DNA of 64,000 nucleotides from Saccharopolyspora erythraea (GTDB lineage: Bacteria > Actinomycetota > Actinomycetes > Mycobacteriales > Pseudonocardiaceae), in contig NZ_CP054839.1 in assembly GCF_018141105.1 (NCBI RefSeq), positions 7,071,411-7,135,410 on the forward strand, given 5' to 3'. Under the pieces are notes generated by a model. That model worked only from the letters and a program-made list of their open reading frames with translations, searched no databases and had not been told where the DNA came from. The position numbers and the translations under genes were made by a program. Shown in pieces: positions 51,327-61,559 of this stretch (positions are counted from its first letter, which is position 1; each line of letters begins with the position of its first letter).

Positions 51327-52835
51327 TCAACGGCGCCCCGCGGCCTGGATCTCGTAGTCCGCCGGATCCGCCTTCCTGGTGCGCAGCCAGTACTTCCAGG
51401 TCGGTCCGGGCCAGATGGTGCGGTTGATGCCGTTGGCGTCGAGGTACCAGCTCTGGCAGCCGCCCTCGGACCAGACCGCGCCCGAGAGCTTCGACTGGAT
51501 CTCGCGGTTGAACTCGTCCTGGACGGACTGGCGGACGTCGATGTGCCCGATGTCCCCGCGGCAGATCGGCCGCAGGCAGCTCAGCACGTAGTTGATCTGC
51601 GACTCGATCATGAACACGACCGAGTTGTGCCCGAGCCCGGTGTTCGGGCCGAGCAGGAAGAACAGGTTCGGGAAGCCGGAGACGGTGATGCCGAGGTGGG
51701 CCTCCATCCCGTCCTTCCACGCGTCCTGGAGCTTGCGGCCTTCCCGGCCGACGATGTCGAGGTGGTCGAACGCGTCGGTCACGTGGAACCCGGTGCCGTA
51801 GATGATGGCGTCCACCGCGTGCTCCTCGCCGTCGCCGGTGACCACCGAGCGCTTGCGGACCTCCTTGATCCCGCTGGTCCGCACGTCCACGTTGGACCGG
51901 TTGAGCGCCGGGTAGTAGTCGCTGGAGAGCAGGATCCGCTTGCAGCCGATGGAGTAGTCCGGGGTGACGACCTTGCGCAGCTCGGGGTCCTTGATGGTCC
52001 GGCGGATGTAGCGCTTGGACAGCATCTCCGAGATCCGTCCGAACCGGGGACTGAAGACCACCAGCGACCGGGCTTCCAGCAGCCAGTAGACCGCCGCGCG
52101 CGCGACGCGCTGGGCCAGCGGTAACCGCCGGAACCACTTGCGCACGCCTTCGGAGATGGGCCGGTCCGGCTTGGGCTGGATCCACGGCGGCGTGCGCTGG
52201 AACAGGTGAAGCTGCGCGACCTCCTTCGCGATCTGGGGCACGAACTGGATGGCGCTGGCGCCGGTGCCGACCACCGCGACCCGCTTGCCCTCCAGGTCGT
52301 AGTCGTGGTTCCACTGCGCCGAGTGGAAAACCTCGCCCTCGAAGCCCTCCACGCCGGGCAGGTCCGGGTAGCTCGGGATGTGCAGCGCGCCGACGCCGGA
52401 GACCAGCGCCCGCCCCACGTACTCGGTGCCGGCCTTGGTCGAGACCCGCCAGGTCCGGGTCGTCTCGTCGTACTCGGCTCCGGTGAACTCGACGCCGTAG
52501 TGGATGTGCTCCCGCACGCCGTACTTGTCGGCGCAGTGCTGGAGGTAGTCGGAGATCTCCTGCTGCCCGGCGAAGAACCGGGACCAGTCGGGGTTCTGCT
52601 CGAAGGAGAAGGAGTACATCAGCGACGGCACGTCGCAGGCACACCCCGGGTAGGTGTTGTCGCGCCACGTCCCGCCGAGGTCGTCGGACTTCTCCAGCAC
52701 GACGAAGTCGTGGATGCCCGCCTGCTTGAGCTTGATCGCCGTGCCGAGCCCGGAGAACCCGGTGCCGACGATCACGACGGAGGTGTCGTGCACCGGGTTC
52801 GAAGTGCTCTGGGGCTTGGACCTGCGCCTCGCCAT
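51327..52835 (-). CDS. Baeyer-Villiger-type flavin monooxygenase
   Basis: A 502-residue NAD(P)H-dependent flavoenzyme. The FAD-binding GTGFSGLG is near residue 27. The Baeyer-Villiger fingerprint F-x-G-x-x-x-H-x-x-x-W reads FEGEVFHSAQW near 170. The NADP-binding GTGASAIQF follows. It probably inserts oxygen into a ketone. It is divergent from a TetR regulator with two palindromes in between, so that regulator probably controls it. Confidence 0.88.
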   Translation of the reverse strand: MARRRSKPQSTSNPVHDTSVVIVGTGFSGLGTAIKLKQAGIHDFVVLEKSDDLGGTWRDNTYPGCACDVPSLMYSFSFEQNPDWSRFFAGQQEISDYLQHCADKYGVREHIHYGVEFTGAEYDETTRTWRVSTKAGTEYVGRALVSGVGALHIPSYPDLPGVEGFEGEVFHSAQWNHDYDLEGKRVAVVGTGASAIQFVPQIAKEVAQLHLFQRTPPWIQPKPDRPISEGVRKWFRRLPLAQRVARAAVYWLLEARSLVVFSPRFGRISEMLSKRYIRRTIKDPELRKVVTPDYSIGCKRILLSSDYYPALNRSNVDVRTSGIKEVRKRSVVTGDGEEHAVDAIIYGTGFHVTDAFDHLDIVGREGRKLQDAWKDGMEAHLGITVSGFPNLFFLLGPNTGLGHNSVVFMIESQINYVLSCLRPICRGDIGHIDVRQSVQDEFNREIQSKLSGAVWSEGGCQSWYLDANGINRTIWPGPTWKYWLRTRKADPADYEIQAAGRR

Positions 52836-52869
52836 GCGGGCCTCCTCGTTCGTGCCGCCGCCACGCTGC

Positions 52870-52912
52870 CTACCGACCGGTAGCCTACTACGAGTAAGTT
52901 ACCTCCGGTAGG
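52870..52912. promoter_or_regulatory. TetR operator pair between monooxygenase and regulator
   Basis: CTACCG-AC-CGGTAG (52870-52883) is a perfect inverted repeat and TTACCTCCGGTAGG (52899-52912) a related imperfect copy. Both lie in the divergent promoter region and suit a TetR dimer. Confidence 0.6.
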
Positions 52913-52920
52913 GTGGATTC

Positions 52921-53550
52921 GTGGAGACGCAGCAGGCAGTCGGTTCATCCGCGCGCCCGGCCGGGCGCAAGCGCCTTCCCCGGGCCGAGCGCGAGCGGCA
53001 GATCCTCGCCGTGGCCGAGGAGGTGTTCGCGGGCGACGGCTACCAGGACACGTCGATGGACGACATCGCCCAGCGCGTCGGGCTGTCCAAACCGATGCTC
53101 TACGAGTACTTCGGCTCGAAGGAGGGCCTGCTGCTCGCGTGCCTGGAGAAGGCAAAGCGCGAGCTGCTGGAGTCGACCATGCGGGCTGCCGAGAAGGCCG
53201 TCGGGCCCGAGCAGCTGCTGCACGACTGCCTGCTCGCCTTCTTCCGGTTCGGCGAGGACCACGCCCAGGCGTGGGCGTTGCTGCGCAACGAGTCGGCGGT
53301 CCCCAGCTCCTCGGTGCACACCGAGCTGGAGTCGATCCGCCTCCAGCAGACCGAGCTGACAGCGAGCCTGATGCGGGTCGCCCGGCCGGACCTGGAGCCG
53401 TTGCAGCTCGAGGCATTCGCCGAGGCGATCATCGGCGCCTGCGAACGCCTGGCGCTGTGGCGGGAGCGGCGCCCCGAGATCACGCCGCAGGACGCCACGC
53501 GGCACCTGATGACGCTGCTGCTGCCGAGCCTGCGGCCGCCCGCGGCGTAG
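52921..53550 (+). CDS. TetR-family transcriptional regulator
   Basis: A 209-residue repressor. The N-terminal HTH contains AERERQILAVAEEVFAGDGY and the recognition helix IAQRVGLSKPMLYEYFGSKE. The C-terminal domain is divergent and binds an unknown inducer. GTG 52921 is directly after the putative operators. It probably represses the monooxygenase and itself. Confidence 0.9.
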   Translation: METQQAVGSSARPAGRKRLPRAERERQILAVAEEVFAGDGYQDTSMDDIAQRVGLSKPMLYEYFGSKEGLLLACLEKAKRELLESTMRAAEKAVGPEQLLHDCLLAFFRFGEDHAQAWALLRNESAVPSSSVHTELESIRLQQTELTASLMRVARPDLEPLQLEAFAEAIIGACERLALWRERRPEITPQDATRHLMTLLLPSLRPPAA

Positions 53551-53685
53551 GTCACCCCTTCGAGCGGTCTGGGGGCGGCGAGGTCAAGGGCCTCCACGCG
53601 GCTTCCGATAGCGGGCGTGTCGGTCGTGCACTGCCCCGGTGCCCCCCGGCACGTCCCCCGAACGCTCGAACCAGGGAGAAGTCCT

Positions 53686-54582
53686 TTGCCCCCTTGGAGC
53701 ACGCGGTCCCCCTGGGGCACGCGCACCTTGCAGGCAGCCGTCGTGGCCGCCGGCGTCACGGCCGTCGGCGGCGGTGCAGTCGCCGTCGCCGAAGGCGGCC
53801 AGGCGGTGCCGCCGTCCGGCCCCGAGCTGACGCGAATCCCCGAACAGGTGGAGCTCGCCGCCCCGATCGACGGCTGCAAGCCGCAGGACGTCTCGACGAA
53901 GACGTGCCTCGACGCGGTCGGCCGCGTGGTCGCCCCGACCGTGGTCCACCAGGCGGGTGCCGATCTCGCGCAGACCCGCTCCGAGCTCGCCCCCGCGCTG
54001 CGGGTCGAGCGGCCGCTGGTCAGCTTCGGCAAGGCCCAGCGCGCGCTCGACGCCGTGCAGAACACGAGTCACCGCGCCCAGGACCTGGGCCGGACCCGTC
54101 CGACGACACAGCTCGGGCTGTGGCCGGACAACGTCGGCCCGGTCCACAAGCAGACCGCGGACGGCGTCCTGTTCGACGCCGAGCTCGCACCCCGCCCGCC
54201 GGACCACGAAGGCGTCTCCGCCCTCGACACCGTCACCCGGCTCGACGCCGCGCACGGCTACGGCCTGCGCCCGCCGGCCATCCCGGTCGGCGACGTGGTG
54301 TCCCTGGCCAGGAAGGCCCCGGCGGTAGACCCGCTGCTGACCGAGGTGGACAGCCGCGGCAACGCCTTGGCGAAGACGTACCAGCGCATCGCGCCCGCGC
54401 CGCAAGCGCCCGCGCCCGCGGTGCCTCCGTCCGCCGCACCAGCGTCGCCGCGGCAGACTCCCGCGCTGCCCTCGCTCGACAGCACGCTGGAGGAGGCGGT
54501 GGTGGGCTCGGCGCACAACGTCGCCACCGGACTCCCGCAGAGCCCGTCCCAGGTCACCGGCCTGGCCGCCCCCGCGCGGTAG
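53686..54582 (+). CDS. Secreted or membrane-anchored protein of unknown function
   Basis: A 298-residue protein. Near its N-terminus is the hydrophobic segment LQAAVVAAGVTAVGGGAVAV, a signal peptide or anchor. Two cysteines occur soon after (DGCKPQ and KTCLD). The middle is composed of helices without recognised family features; the C-terminal 70 residues are rich in Pro and Ala. TTG 53686 is tentatively chosen because GGGAGAA precedes it. The function is unknown. Confidence 0.6.
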   Translation: MPPWSTRSPWGTRTLQAAVVAAGVTAVGGGAVAVAEGGQAVPPSGPELTRIPEQVELAAPIDGCKPQDVSTKTCLDAVGRVVAPTVVHQAGADLAQTRSELAPALRVERPLVSFGKAQRALDAVQNTSHRAQDLGRTRPTTQLGLWPDNVGPVHKQTADGVLFDAELAPRPPDHEGVSALDTVTRLDAAHGYGLRPPAIPVGDVVSLARKAPAVDPLLTEVDSRGNALAKTYQRIAPAPQAPAPAVPPSAAPASPRQTPALPSLDSTLEEAVVGSAHNVATGLPQSPSQVTGLAAPAR

Positions 54583-54609
54583 CGCGCGGGGGGTTCAACG
54601 GCAGAACCG

Positions 54610-54639
54610 AAGGGCGCCGGACCGAGGTCCGGCGCCCTT
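54610..54639. terminator. Terminator between convergent genes
   Basis: The arms AAGGGCGCCGGAC (54610-54622) and GTCCGGCGCCCTT (54627-54639) form a 13-bp perfect stem with a 4-nt loop, between the unknown secreted protein gene and fadB. Confidence 0.85.
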
Positions 54640-54701
54640 CAGCCGTTCGGCGGTGCCGGTGCGGCTCCACCACAAGGCCGCTCCGGCACCGGCCGACCGC
54701 G

Positions 54702-56915
54702 TCAGGTGGCCGCCGCGGCGGCCACGATGCCGGCGTCGGGCTCGCCCAGCTCGAACGGCTCACCGGCCTCCGCGCGACGCGCCAGCGACGCCGGGGGCTC
54801 GAAGCGCTCGCCGTAGCGGGCGGCCAGCTCCCGCGACCGCGCGACGAAACCGGCCAAGCCGCCCGGATAGCCGTTCATGTACTGCACGACGCCGCCGGTC
54901 CAGGCCGGGAAACCGATGCCCATGATCGAACCGATGTTGGCGTCGGGCACCGACAGCAGCACGCCCTCGTCGAGGCAGCGCACCGTCTCCAGCGCCTCGA
55001 TGAACAGCATCCGCTCCCGGAGGTCGACGAGGTCCACACCGGACGGATCGGCGCCGGTGCCGAAGTGCTCGAGCAGCCCCGGCCACAGCCGGGTGCGCTT
55101 GCCGTCGGCGTACTCGTAGAAGCCGGCTCCGCCGGAGCGGCCCTTGCGGTCGAACTCCTCGACCATCCGGTCCAGCACCGCGTCGGCGGGGTGCGGGGTC
55201 CAGGTGCCGCCCTGGGCCTCGACCGCGCGCTTGGTCTCGTCCCTGATCCGGCGCGGCAGCGTCAGGGTCAGCTCGTCGAAGAGCTGGAGCACCGGCGCCG
55301 GGAAGCCGGCCTGCGCGGAGGCCTGCTCGACCGAGGCCGGGTGCACGCCCTCGGCGAGCATCGCCACGCCCTCGTTGAGGAAAGTGCCGATGACGCGGCT
55401 GGTGAAGAAACCGCGGCTGTCGTTGACCACGATCGGCGTCTTGCTGATCTGGCGCACGACGTCGAAGGCACGCGCCAGCGCGCGGTCGCTGGTCTGCTCC
55501 CCGCGGATGATCTCCACCAGCGGCATCTTTTCGACCGGTGAGAAGAAGTGCAGTCCGATGAAGTCCTCGCGGCGGCGCACCCCCTCGGCCAGCGTGGTGA
55601 TCGGCAGCGTGGACGTGTTGGAGCAGATCAGCGCATCCGGGTCGATGACGTCCTCGATCTCGGCGTAGACCTGGTGCTTGAGCTTGGTGTTTTCGAATAC
55701 CGCCTCGATCACCAGGTCGGCACCCGCCAGGTCCGCGGCCTTGTCGGTCGCGGTGATCCGCGCCAGGACCTCGTCACGCTTGCCCTCGGTGGAACGGCCC
55801 TTCGCGATGGCCTTGTCCAGCACCGCCTTCGAGTACGACTTGCCCTTCTCGGCGGCCTCCACCGAGACGTCCTTGATGACGACCTGCATCCCGGCCTTGG
55901 CGCAGACGTGGGCGATGCCCGCGCCCATCATGCCGCCGCCGAGCACCGCGACCTTCTTCGCCTGCCACTGCTCGACGCCGTCCGGGCGGCTGCCGCCGGA
56001 GTTGACGTGCTGGAGGTCGAAGAAGAACGCCTTGCTCATGTTCTTGGCGGTCTGGCCGCAGACCAGCTCGACGAAGTAGCGGCCCTCGATCTCGAACGCG
56101 GTGTCCACGTCGACCTGGGCTCCCTCGACCGCCGCGCAGAGGATGTTGCGCGGCGCCGGGTAGGGCGCGCCCTTGAGCTGCTTGCGCAGGTTCGCCGGGA
56201 ACGCGGGCAGGTTCGCCGCGAAGCTCGGCGTCGACGGCGTCCCGCCCGGGATCTTGTAGCCCTTGCGGTCCCAGGGCTGGTCCGCCCCCGGGTTGGCCTT
56301 GATCCACTCCTTGGCCGCGGTCAGCAGCTCCTCGGGGGTGTCGACCAGCTCGTCGACCAGGCCGAGCTCCTTGGCCCGCTCCGGGCGCAGCCGCTGACCC
56401 TGGGTCAGCACGTGCACCAGCGCGTCGGCGATGCCGATCAGCCGGACCGTGCGGACCACGCCGCCCGCGCCGGGCAGCAGGCCGAGAGTGACCTCGGGGA
56501 AGCCGAACCGCGACTTGGCGTCGTCGAGCGCGATGCGGTGGTGGCAGCCCAGCGCGATCTCCAGGCCGCCGCCGAGCGCGGTGCCGTTGAGGGCGGCCAC
56601 GACCGGGACGCCGAGTGTCTCCAGCCTGCGCAGCTGGCGCTTGACCGCCCGGCTCGTCTCGGTGATCTGCTCGACGTTGCCGGGCCTGGCGCGGATCAGG
56701 TCGCGCAGGTCGCCGCCGGCGAAGAAGGTGCTCTTGGCCGAGGTGAGCACGACCCCGGTGATGCGGTCCCGCTCGTCCTCCAGTCGCTGGAGGGTCTCCT
56801 CCATCGAACGCACGTAGCGCTCGTTCATCGTGTTGGCCTGCTGCTGCGGGTCGTCCAGGGTCAGCACGACGACGCCGTCTTCCTCGGTCCAGCGGATGGT
56901 GCTCTGCTCGCTCAT
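54702..56915 (-). CDS. fadB: Fatty-acid oxidation multifunctional protein (enoyl-CoA hydratase / 3-hydroxyacyl-CoA dehydrogenase)
   Basis: A 737-residue trifunctional-type alpha subunit. The N-terminal crotonase domain contains [25 protein letters not shown] and LGLLPGAGG. The NAD-binding domain begins near residue 325 with [16 protein letters not shown], and the hydroxyacyl dehydrogenase part has [18 protein letters not shown]. It converts 2-enoyl-CoA to 3-ketoacyl-CoA. It follows the thiolase gene by 8 bp on the minus strand and shares its operator. Confidence 0.93.
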   Translation of the reverse strand: MSEQSTIRWTEEDGVVVLTLDDPQQQANTMNERYVRSMEETLQRLEDERDRITGVVLTSAKSTFFAGGDLRDLIRARPGNVEQITETSRAVKRQLRRLETLGVPVVAALNGTALGGGLEIALGCHHRIALDDAKSRFGFPEVTLGLLPGAGGVVRTVRLIGIADALVHVLTQGQRLRPERAKELGLVDELVDTPEELLTAAKEWIKANPGADQPWDRKGYKIPGGTPSTPSFAANLPAFPANLRKQLKGAPYPAPRNILCAAVEGAQVDVDTAFEIEGRYFVELVCGQTAKNMSKAFFFDLQHVNSGGSRPDGVEQWQAKKVAVLGGGMMGAGIAHVCAKAGMQVVIKDVSVEAAEKGKSYSKAVLDKAIAKGRSTEGKRDEVLARITATDKAADLAGADLVIEAVFENTKLKHQVYAEIEDVIDPDALICSNTSTLPITTLAEGVRRREDFIGLHFFSPVEKMPLVEIIRGEQTSDRALARAFDVVRQISKTPIVVNDSRGFFTSRVIGTFLNEGVAMLAEGVHPASVEQASAQAGFPAPVLQLFDELTLTLPRRIRDETKRAVEAQGGTWTPHPADAVLDRMVEEFDRKGRSGGAGFYEYADGKRTRLWPGLLEHFGTGADPSGVDLVDLRERMLFIEALETVRCLDEGVLLSVPDANIGSIMGIGFPAWTGGVVQYMNGYPGGLAGFVARSRELAARYGERFEPPASLARRAEAGEPFELGEPDAGIVAAAAAT

Positions 56916-56922
56916 GTCTGCC

Positions 56923-58137
<1,215 letters not shown>

Positions 58138-58179
58138 GGGCGGCGTGCCTCCTCGTTGCGGCAGGTACTCCACCCAGAG

Positions 58180-58200
58180 TGTGACACCGTTACTGTCACA
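58180..58200. promoter_or_regulatory. Palindromic operator of the fadA-fadB operon
   Basis: TGTGACA-N7-TGTCACA is a perfect 7-bp inverted repeat, about 43 bp upstream of the thiolase start. It resembles fatty-acid responsive TetR or FadR/GntR type sites controlling beta-oxidation. The cognate regulator is not in this window. Confidence 0.65.
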
Positions 58201-58538
58201 GTCAATGGAGAGGTCGCTTCGGGCGTTTCGCGCGGTTGGCGGCGTGGCCGGTCCGAGCGGCCACCCACGAACTCCCCCGGCTCGACGGCCAGCGCCAGCG
58301 GGACGACGGCCGGCACCACCGGGACGACGCGGGTGTCCACCAAGCCGCGCGCAACGCACGCGGAGCGCGGTAAGATCGAAGCTCTCGACGAAGGCAACTG
58401 AATTGGCGGAAGAATAGGCGAAGCGCGAATTGACCCCGTATGAATTGAGCCGCATGCATCCTTTCTGCGGAAGGGCACGCGGCTGAGGCTGCCCAAAATA
58501 CGGGCAGAATTCTCCTCTATGGGGCAGCGTTAGCTCTG
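58201..58538. other. Intergenic region without a supportable gene
   Basis: This 338-bp stretch lies upstream of the fadA operator. It becomes less GC-rich toward 58440-58540. No gene with recognised features is seen. Open reading in the frame of the next entry extends back to 58449 without a normal start codon. Confidence 0.45.
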
Positions 58539-58841
58539 GTGGCCGGGCTGATTGCCTTCTTTGTCAAACTGGGTTCGGCCGCCGCAGCTCTCGTCGTCGA
58601 CAGGCTCCGCCACAGACCCGGTTCTGTGGTTGCTCGCCCGGGTTGCGGGTGTGACCACCAACAGATGGACGCAGGCCACGTCGTTCGTGACGGGCGAGGG
58701 TGCCCCAGCCAACGACCAGGTACGCAAAATCACGTCGTACGGGGAGGAAACGTCGTACAGGTCGGCGGCTGCATCCACGGCGACATCACGTTTTGCCATC
58801 CGGGAGGTGGCGACTGCTCGGCCTCATCCGAGAGGAGCTAG
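58539..58841 (+). CDS. Small membrane protein or relic with BASS-like motif
   Basis: Up to 100 residues from GTG 58539. The start [20 protein letters not shown] continues a hydrophobic stretch ([14 protein letters not shown]) that lies just upstream in frame, so the true start may be lost or non-standard. Near the C-terminus [15 protein letters not shown] then IHGDITF closely matches the BASS-type amyloid signalling pattern. This could be a degraded partner or effector of an amyloid-based defence system. Codon use is mixed and a pseudogene is quite possible. Confidence 0.4.
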   Translation: MAGLIAFFVKLGSAAAALVVDRLRHRPGSVVARPGCGCDHQQMDAGHVVRDGRGCPSQRPGTQNHVVRGGNVVQVGGCIHGDITFCHPGGGDCSASSERS

Positions 58842-58960
58842 ACCTTCTGCACCCCAGGTGGGCTCAAGAAGTCCGCGCCAGCGACTTGGCGGCGCAGCTG
58901 CGTTCAGAACGGTCGTTCCTCCCGTCCCGGTAAGCCCGGTCTCCGCGGCCCAAAAAAACA

Positions 58961-58997
58961 CCTCGGCGGGCGGATGCGGCGCATCCGCCCGCCGAGG
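58961..58997 (-). terminator. Intrinsic terminator of the glycolate oxidase operon
   Basis: A 17-bp perfect stem CCTCGGCGGGCGGATGC / GCATCCGCCCGCCGAGG with a 3-nt loop. On the minus strand it is followed by a run of seven T residues. It lies 14 nt past the stop of the iron-sulfur subunit gene. Confidence 0.92.
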
Positions 58998-59010
58998 CCG
59001 CACGTCGTGG

Positions 59011-60336
59011 TCAGCCCGTCGGCTTCCGCTCCGCGTCGCCCAGCAGGGCCTCGGCGCCGAGACCGCGGATCGACGCGTCGAGGACCTCCACGGTGTGGGC
59101 CATCGCCAGCTTCGAGCCCCGGCGCTCCAGGGCGGTGCGGATCTGCATGGCGCAGCCCGGGTTCGCGCTGACCAGGAGGTCGGCACCGGTGTCGAGCACG
59201 TTCTCGGCCTTGCGGTCGCCGAGATCCATCGCCGCCTCTGGCTGGAGGATGTTGTAGACCCCGGCCGAGCCGCAGCACAGCTCGCCGCGGTTGATCTCGC
59301 CGACCTCCATGCCCGGGATGCCGTGCAGCAGCTCCCTCGGCTGCGAGCGGATGCCCTGGCCGTGGGCCAGGTGGCAGGCGTCGTGGTAGGCGGCGCGCAC
59401 GGGCAGCGGGTGGCGCTCGGCCACCGGCCCCAGCTCGACGAGCAGCTCCGCGATGTCGCGCACCCGCGCCGAGAACCGCTCGGCCTTCTCGGCGTACTCG
59501 GGGTCGTCCCGCAGCAGCCGCGGGTACTCCTTGAGCGTCGAGCCGCAGCCCGCCGAGTTGATCACGACGTACTCGACGCCGGCGTCCTCGAAGGTGTCCA
59601 GCAGGTTCCGGGCGAACCGGATCGCCTCCTCCTCACGGCCGCTGTGCTCGCTCAGCGCGCCGCAGCAGCCCTGCGAGCGCGGAATCACGACGTCGCAGCC
59701 CTCGGCGGAGAGCACCCGCGCCGTCGCGGCGTTGACGTCGGGGAAGAACGCGCTCTGCACGCATCCGGTGATCATCCCGACCGTCGCCCGCCGCTTCCCC
59801 TTCGCCGGGACGCGGTGGCCGAGCTTGGGCGCGCGGCTGATCGGCGGCGCCAGCGACTCCATCACCCGCAACGACGCCGGCATCTTCTCCAGCAGCCCGG
59901 AGCGCTTGACCAGCTTGCTCAAACCCGTCTTCTGGTACAGCGCGAGCGGACCGCGCATCGCGCGCAGGCGCCGCGGGTACGGGAACAGCGCGAAGATCCC
60001 GGCGCGCAGCAGCTTCTCCCAGCGCCCGCGCTCGTGCCTGCGCTCGACCTGCGCCCTGGTCTCGGTGATCAGGGTGCCGTACTGGACACCGGACGGGCAG
60101 GAGGTCACGCACGCCATGCAGCCCAGGCAGGCGTCGAAGTGCCCGACCATGCTGTCGCTCATCGGCTCGCCCTCGAGCCCTTCCTTCATCAGGTAGATGC
60201 GGCCGCGCGGCGAGTCCATCTCCTCGCCCCACAGCTCGTAGGTCGGGCACGACGGCAGGCAGAAACCGCAGTGCACGCAGTCGTCGATGAGCTCGCGCTG
60301 CGGCGGGTGCAGTGCGTCGAACGCGCTGTCGGTCAT
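59011..60336 (-). CDS. glcF: Glycolate oxidase iron-sulfur subunit
   Basis: A 441-residue electron-transfer subunit. Two [4Fe-4S] motifs are near the N-terminus (CVHCGFCLPSCP and CLGCMACVTSCP), and two CCG-type domains follow, with QGCCGALSEHSG and ELCCGSAGVYN. ATG 60336 overlaps the preceding stop (TGATG). It passes electrons from the GlcD flavin to the quinone pool when glycolate or D-lactate is oxidised. It is the third gene of the operon. Confidence 0.92.
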   Translation of the reverse strand: MTDSAFDALHPPQRELIDDCVHCGFCLPSCPTYELWGEEMDSPRGRIYLMKEGLEGEPMSDSMVGHFDACLGCMACVTSCPSGVQYGTLITETRAQVERRHERGRWEKLLRAGIFALFPYPRRLRAMRGPLALYQKTGLSKLVKRSGLLEKMPASLRVMESLAPPISRAPKLGHRVPAKGKRRATVGMITGCVQSAFFPDVNAATARVLSAEGCDVVIPRSQGCCGALSEHSGREEEAIRFARNLLDTFEDAGVEYVVINSAGCGSTLKEYPRLLRDDPEYAEKAERFSARVRDIAELLVELGPVAERHPLPVRAAYHDACHLAHGQGIRSQPRELLHGIPGMEVGEINRGELCCGSAGVYNILQPEAAMDLGDRKAENVLDTGADLLVSANPGCAMQIRTALERRGSKLAMAHTVEVLDASIRGLGAEALLGDAERKPTG

Positions 60337-61559
60337 CAGATCCCTCCAACGAACCGGCCGGGGGCGAGCCGGTGCTCCGGGTCGAACTGGTCCTTGGTGC
60401 GGCGCATCAGCGCCATGACGCCGGGAGCGACCTGACCCCACGGGTCGACCTTCTCCCGGACCGCGCGCGGCGACCGCGTCAGCACCGCGTAGTCGCAGCG
60501 TTCACGCAGCAGGCCGACGAGGTCGGCGACCGCGGCGGGGTCGGCGTCGCCGGGCAGACCTGCGTGCAGCACGCCGATGCCTGCCGCGCCGCGTACGGCC
60601 ACGTCGATGTCCGGCCGCACCGACAGCAGAGCGCCCAGTGCCTTCGGCTCGACGCCGACGCGGATGCCGATGCCGTCGGCCGGGTCGAACGGGTAGCGGC
60701 CCCACCACGACGGCGCGTGCTCCAGCACGCTGCCACCGACGGCATCGGCCAGTTCCAGGGCGCGCTCGTGCGTCGCCTTCGGGCGCCCCTCGATCTCGGC
60801 CACCACCTCGATCCGGCCGCCGGGTGCGGCACGGTCGACCTCGATGGCGGTGGGCATCGCCTGCGAGTGCCGGATGCGGTCGACCGCCTCGGCCGCGGAC
60901 CGCGGGTCGTCGGTCTCGACCTGGATCCACCGGTGCTCGGCGGCCAGCGGGTGCAGCCGGAACACCGCTTCGGTGATCACGCCCAGGCTTCCGAACGAAC
61001 CGGTGTAGAGCTTGCCGAGGTCGTAGCCCGCGACGTTCTTGACGACCTTGCCGCCGGAGATGGCCACCACGCCGTCCGGGCGCACGACGGTGATGCCGAT
61101 CAGCAGGTCGCGCACCCCGCCGAAGAGGTGGCGGCACGGACCGGACGTCGCGGTCGCGATGACCCCGCCGACGGTCGCCGTCGGCAGCGGCTGGTCGATG
61201 GGCAGCTTCTGCCCCGCCGAGCCGACCACCCGCTGCACGTCGGCCAGCGGTGTTCCCGCCATGGCGTGCACCACCAGGTCGCCCGCGGCGTGCTCGACGA
61301 CCTCGTTCGCGCCGGAGAGGTCCAGCACGAGGTCCACCTCGTGGGGCGGTCCGCCCCAGTCGAGCTTGCTGCCCGAACCCCTGGGCACCACGTGCAGACC
61401 GTGCTCGGCCGCGACCCGCATCGCCGCCGCGGCCGACTCCGTACCGTCCACAGCGGCCACCCACTGTGGACGGACGCCGTCGACCGCGTCGTGCTCCCCG
61501 GCGTCGCGGACGTCGCGCACCGCTTCCTCGAGCGCTCGCCGCGCCTCGCTCATGGCCAT
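60336..61559 (-). CDS. glcE: Glycolate oxidase FAD-binding subunit
   Basis: A 407-residue GlcE-like flavoprotein. Its FAD-binding region contains VVPRGSGSKLDWGG, TVGGVIATATSGPCRHLFGG and GSFGSLGVITEAVFRLHPL. ATG 61559 overlaps the glcD stop codon (TGATG); a second ATG is two codons on. It is shorter than GlcD and acts as the second flavin subunit. Confidence 0.9.
   Translation of the reverse strand: MAMSEARRALEEAVRDVRDAGEHDAVDGVRPQWVAAVDGTESAAAAMRVAAEHGLHVVPRGSGSKLDWGGPPHEVDLVLDLSGANEVVEHAAGDLVVHAMAGTPLADVQRVVGSAGQKLPIDQPLPTATVGGVIATATSGPCRHLFGGVRDLLIGITVVRPDGVVAISGGKVVKNVAGYDLGKLYTGSFGSLGVITEAVFRLHPLAAEHRWIQVETDDPRSAAEAVDRIRHSQAMPTAIEVDRAAPGGRIEVVAEIEGRPKATHERALELADAVGGSVLEHAPSWWGRYPFDPADGIGIRVGVEPKALGALLSVRPDIDVAVRGAAGIGVLHAGLPGDADPAAVADLVGLLRERCDYAVLTRSPRAVREKVDPWGQVAPGVMALMRRTKDQFDPEHRLAPGRFVGGI

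Noticed and set aside
54702-56915. Frameshift or fusion in fadB
   Set aside because: The length and both domains are normal for a bifunctional FadB/FadJ subunit.
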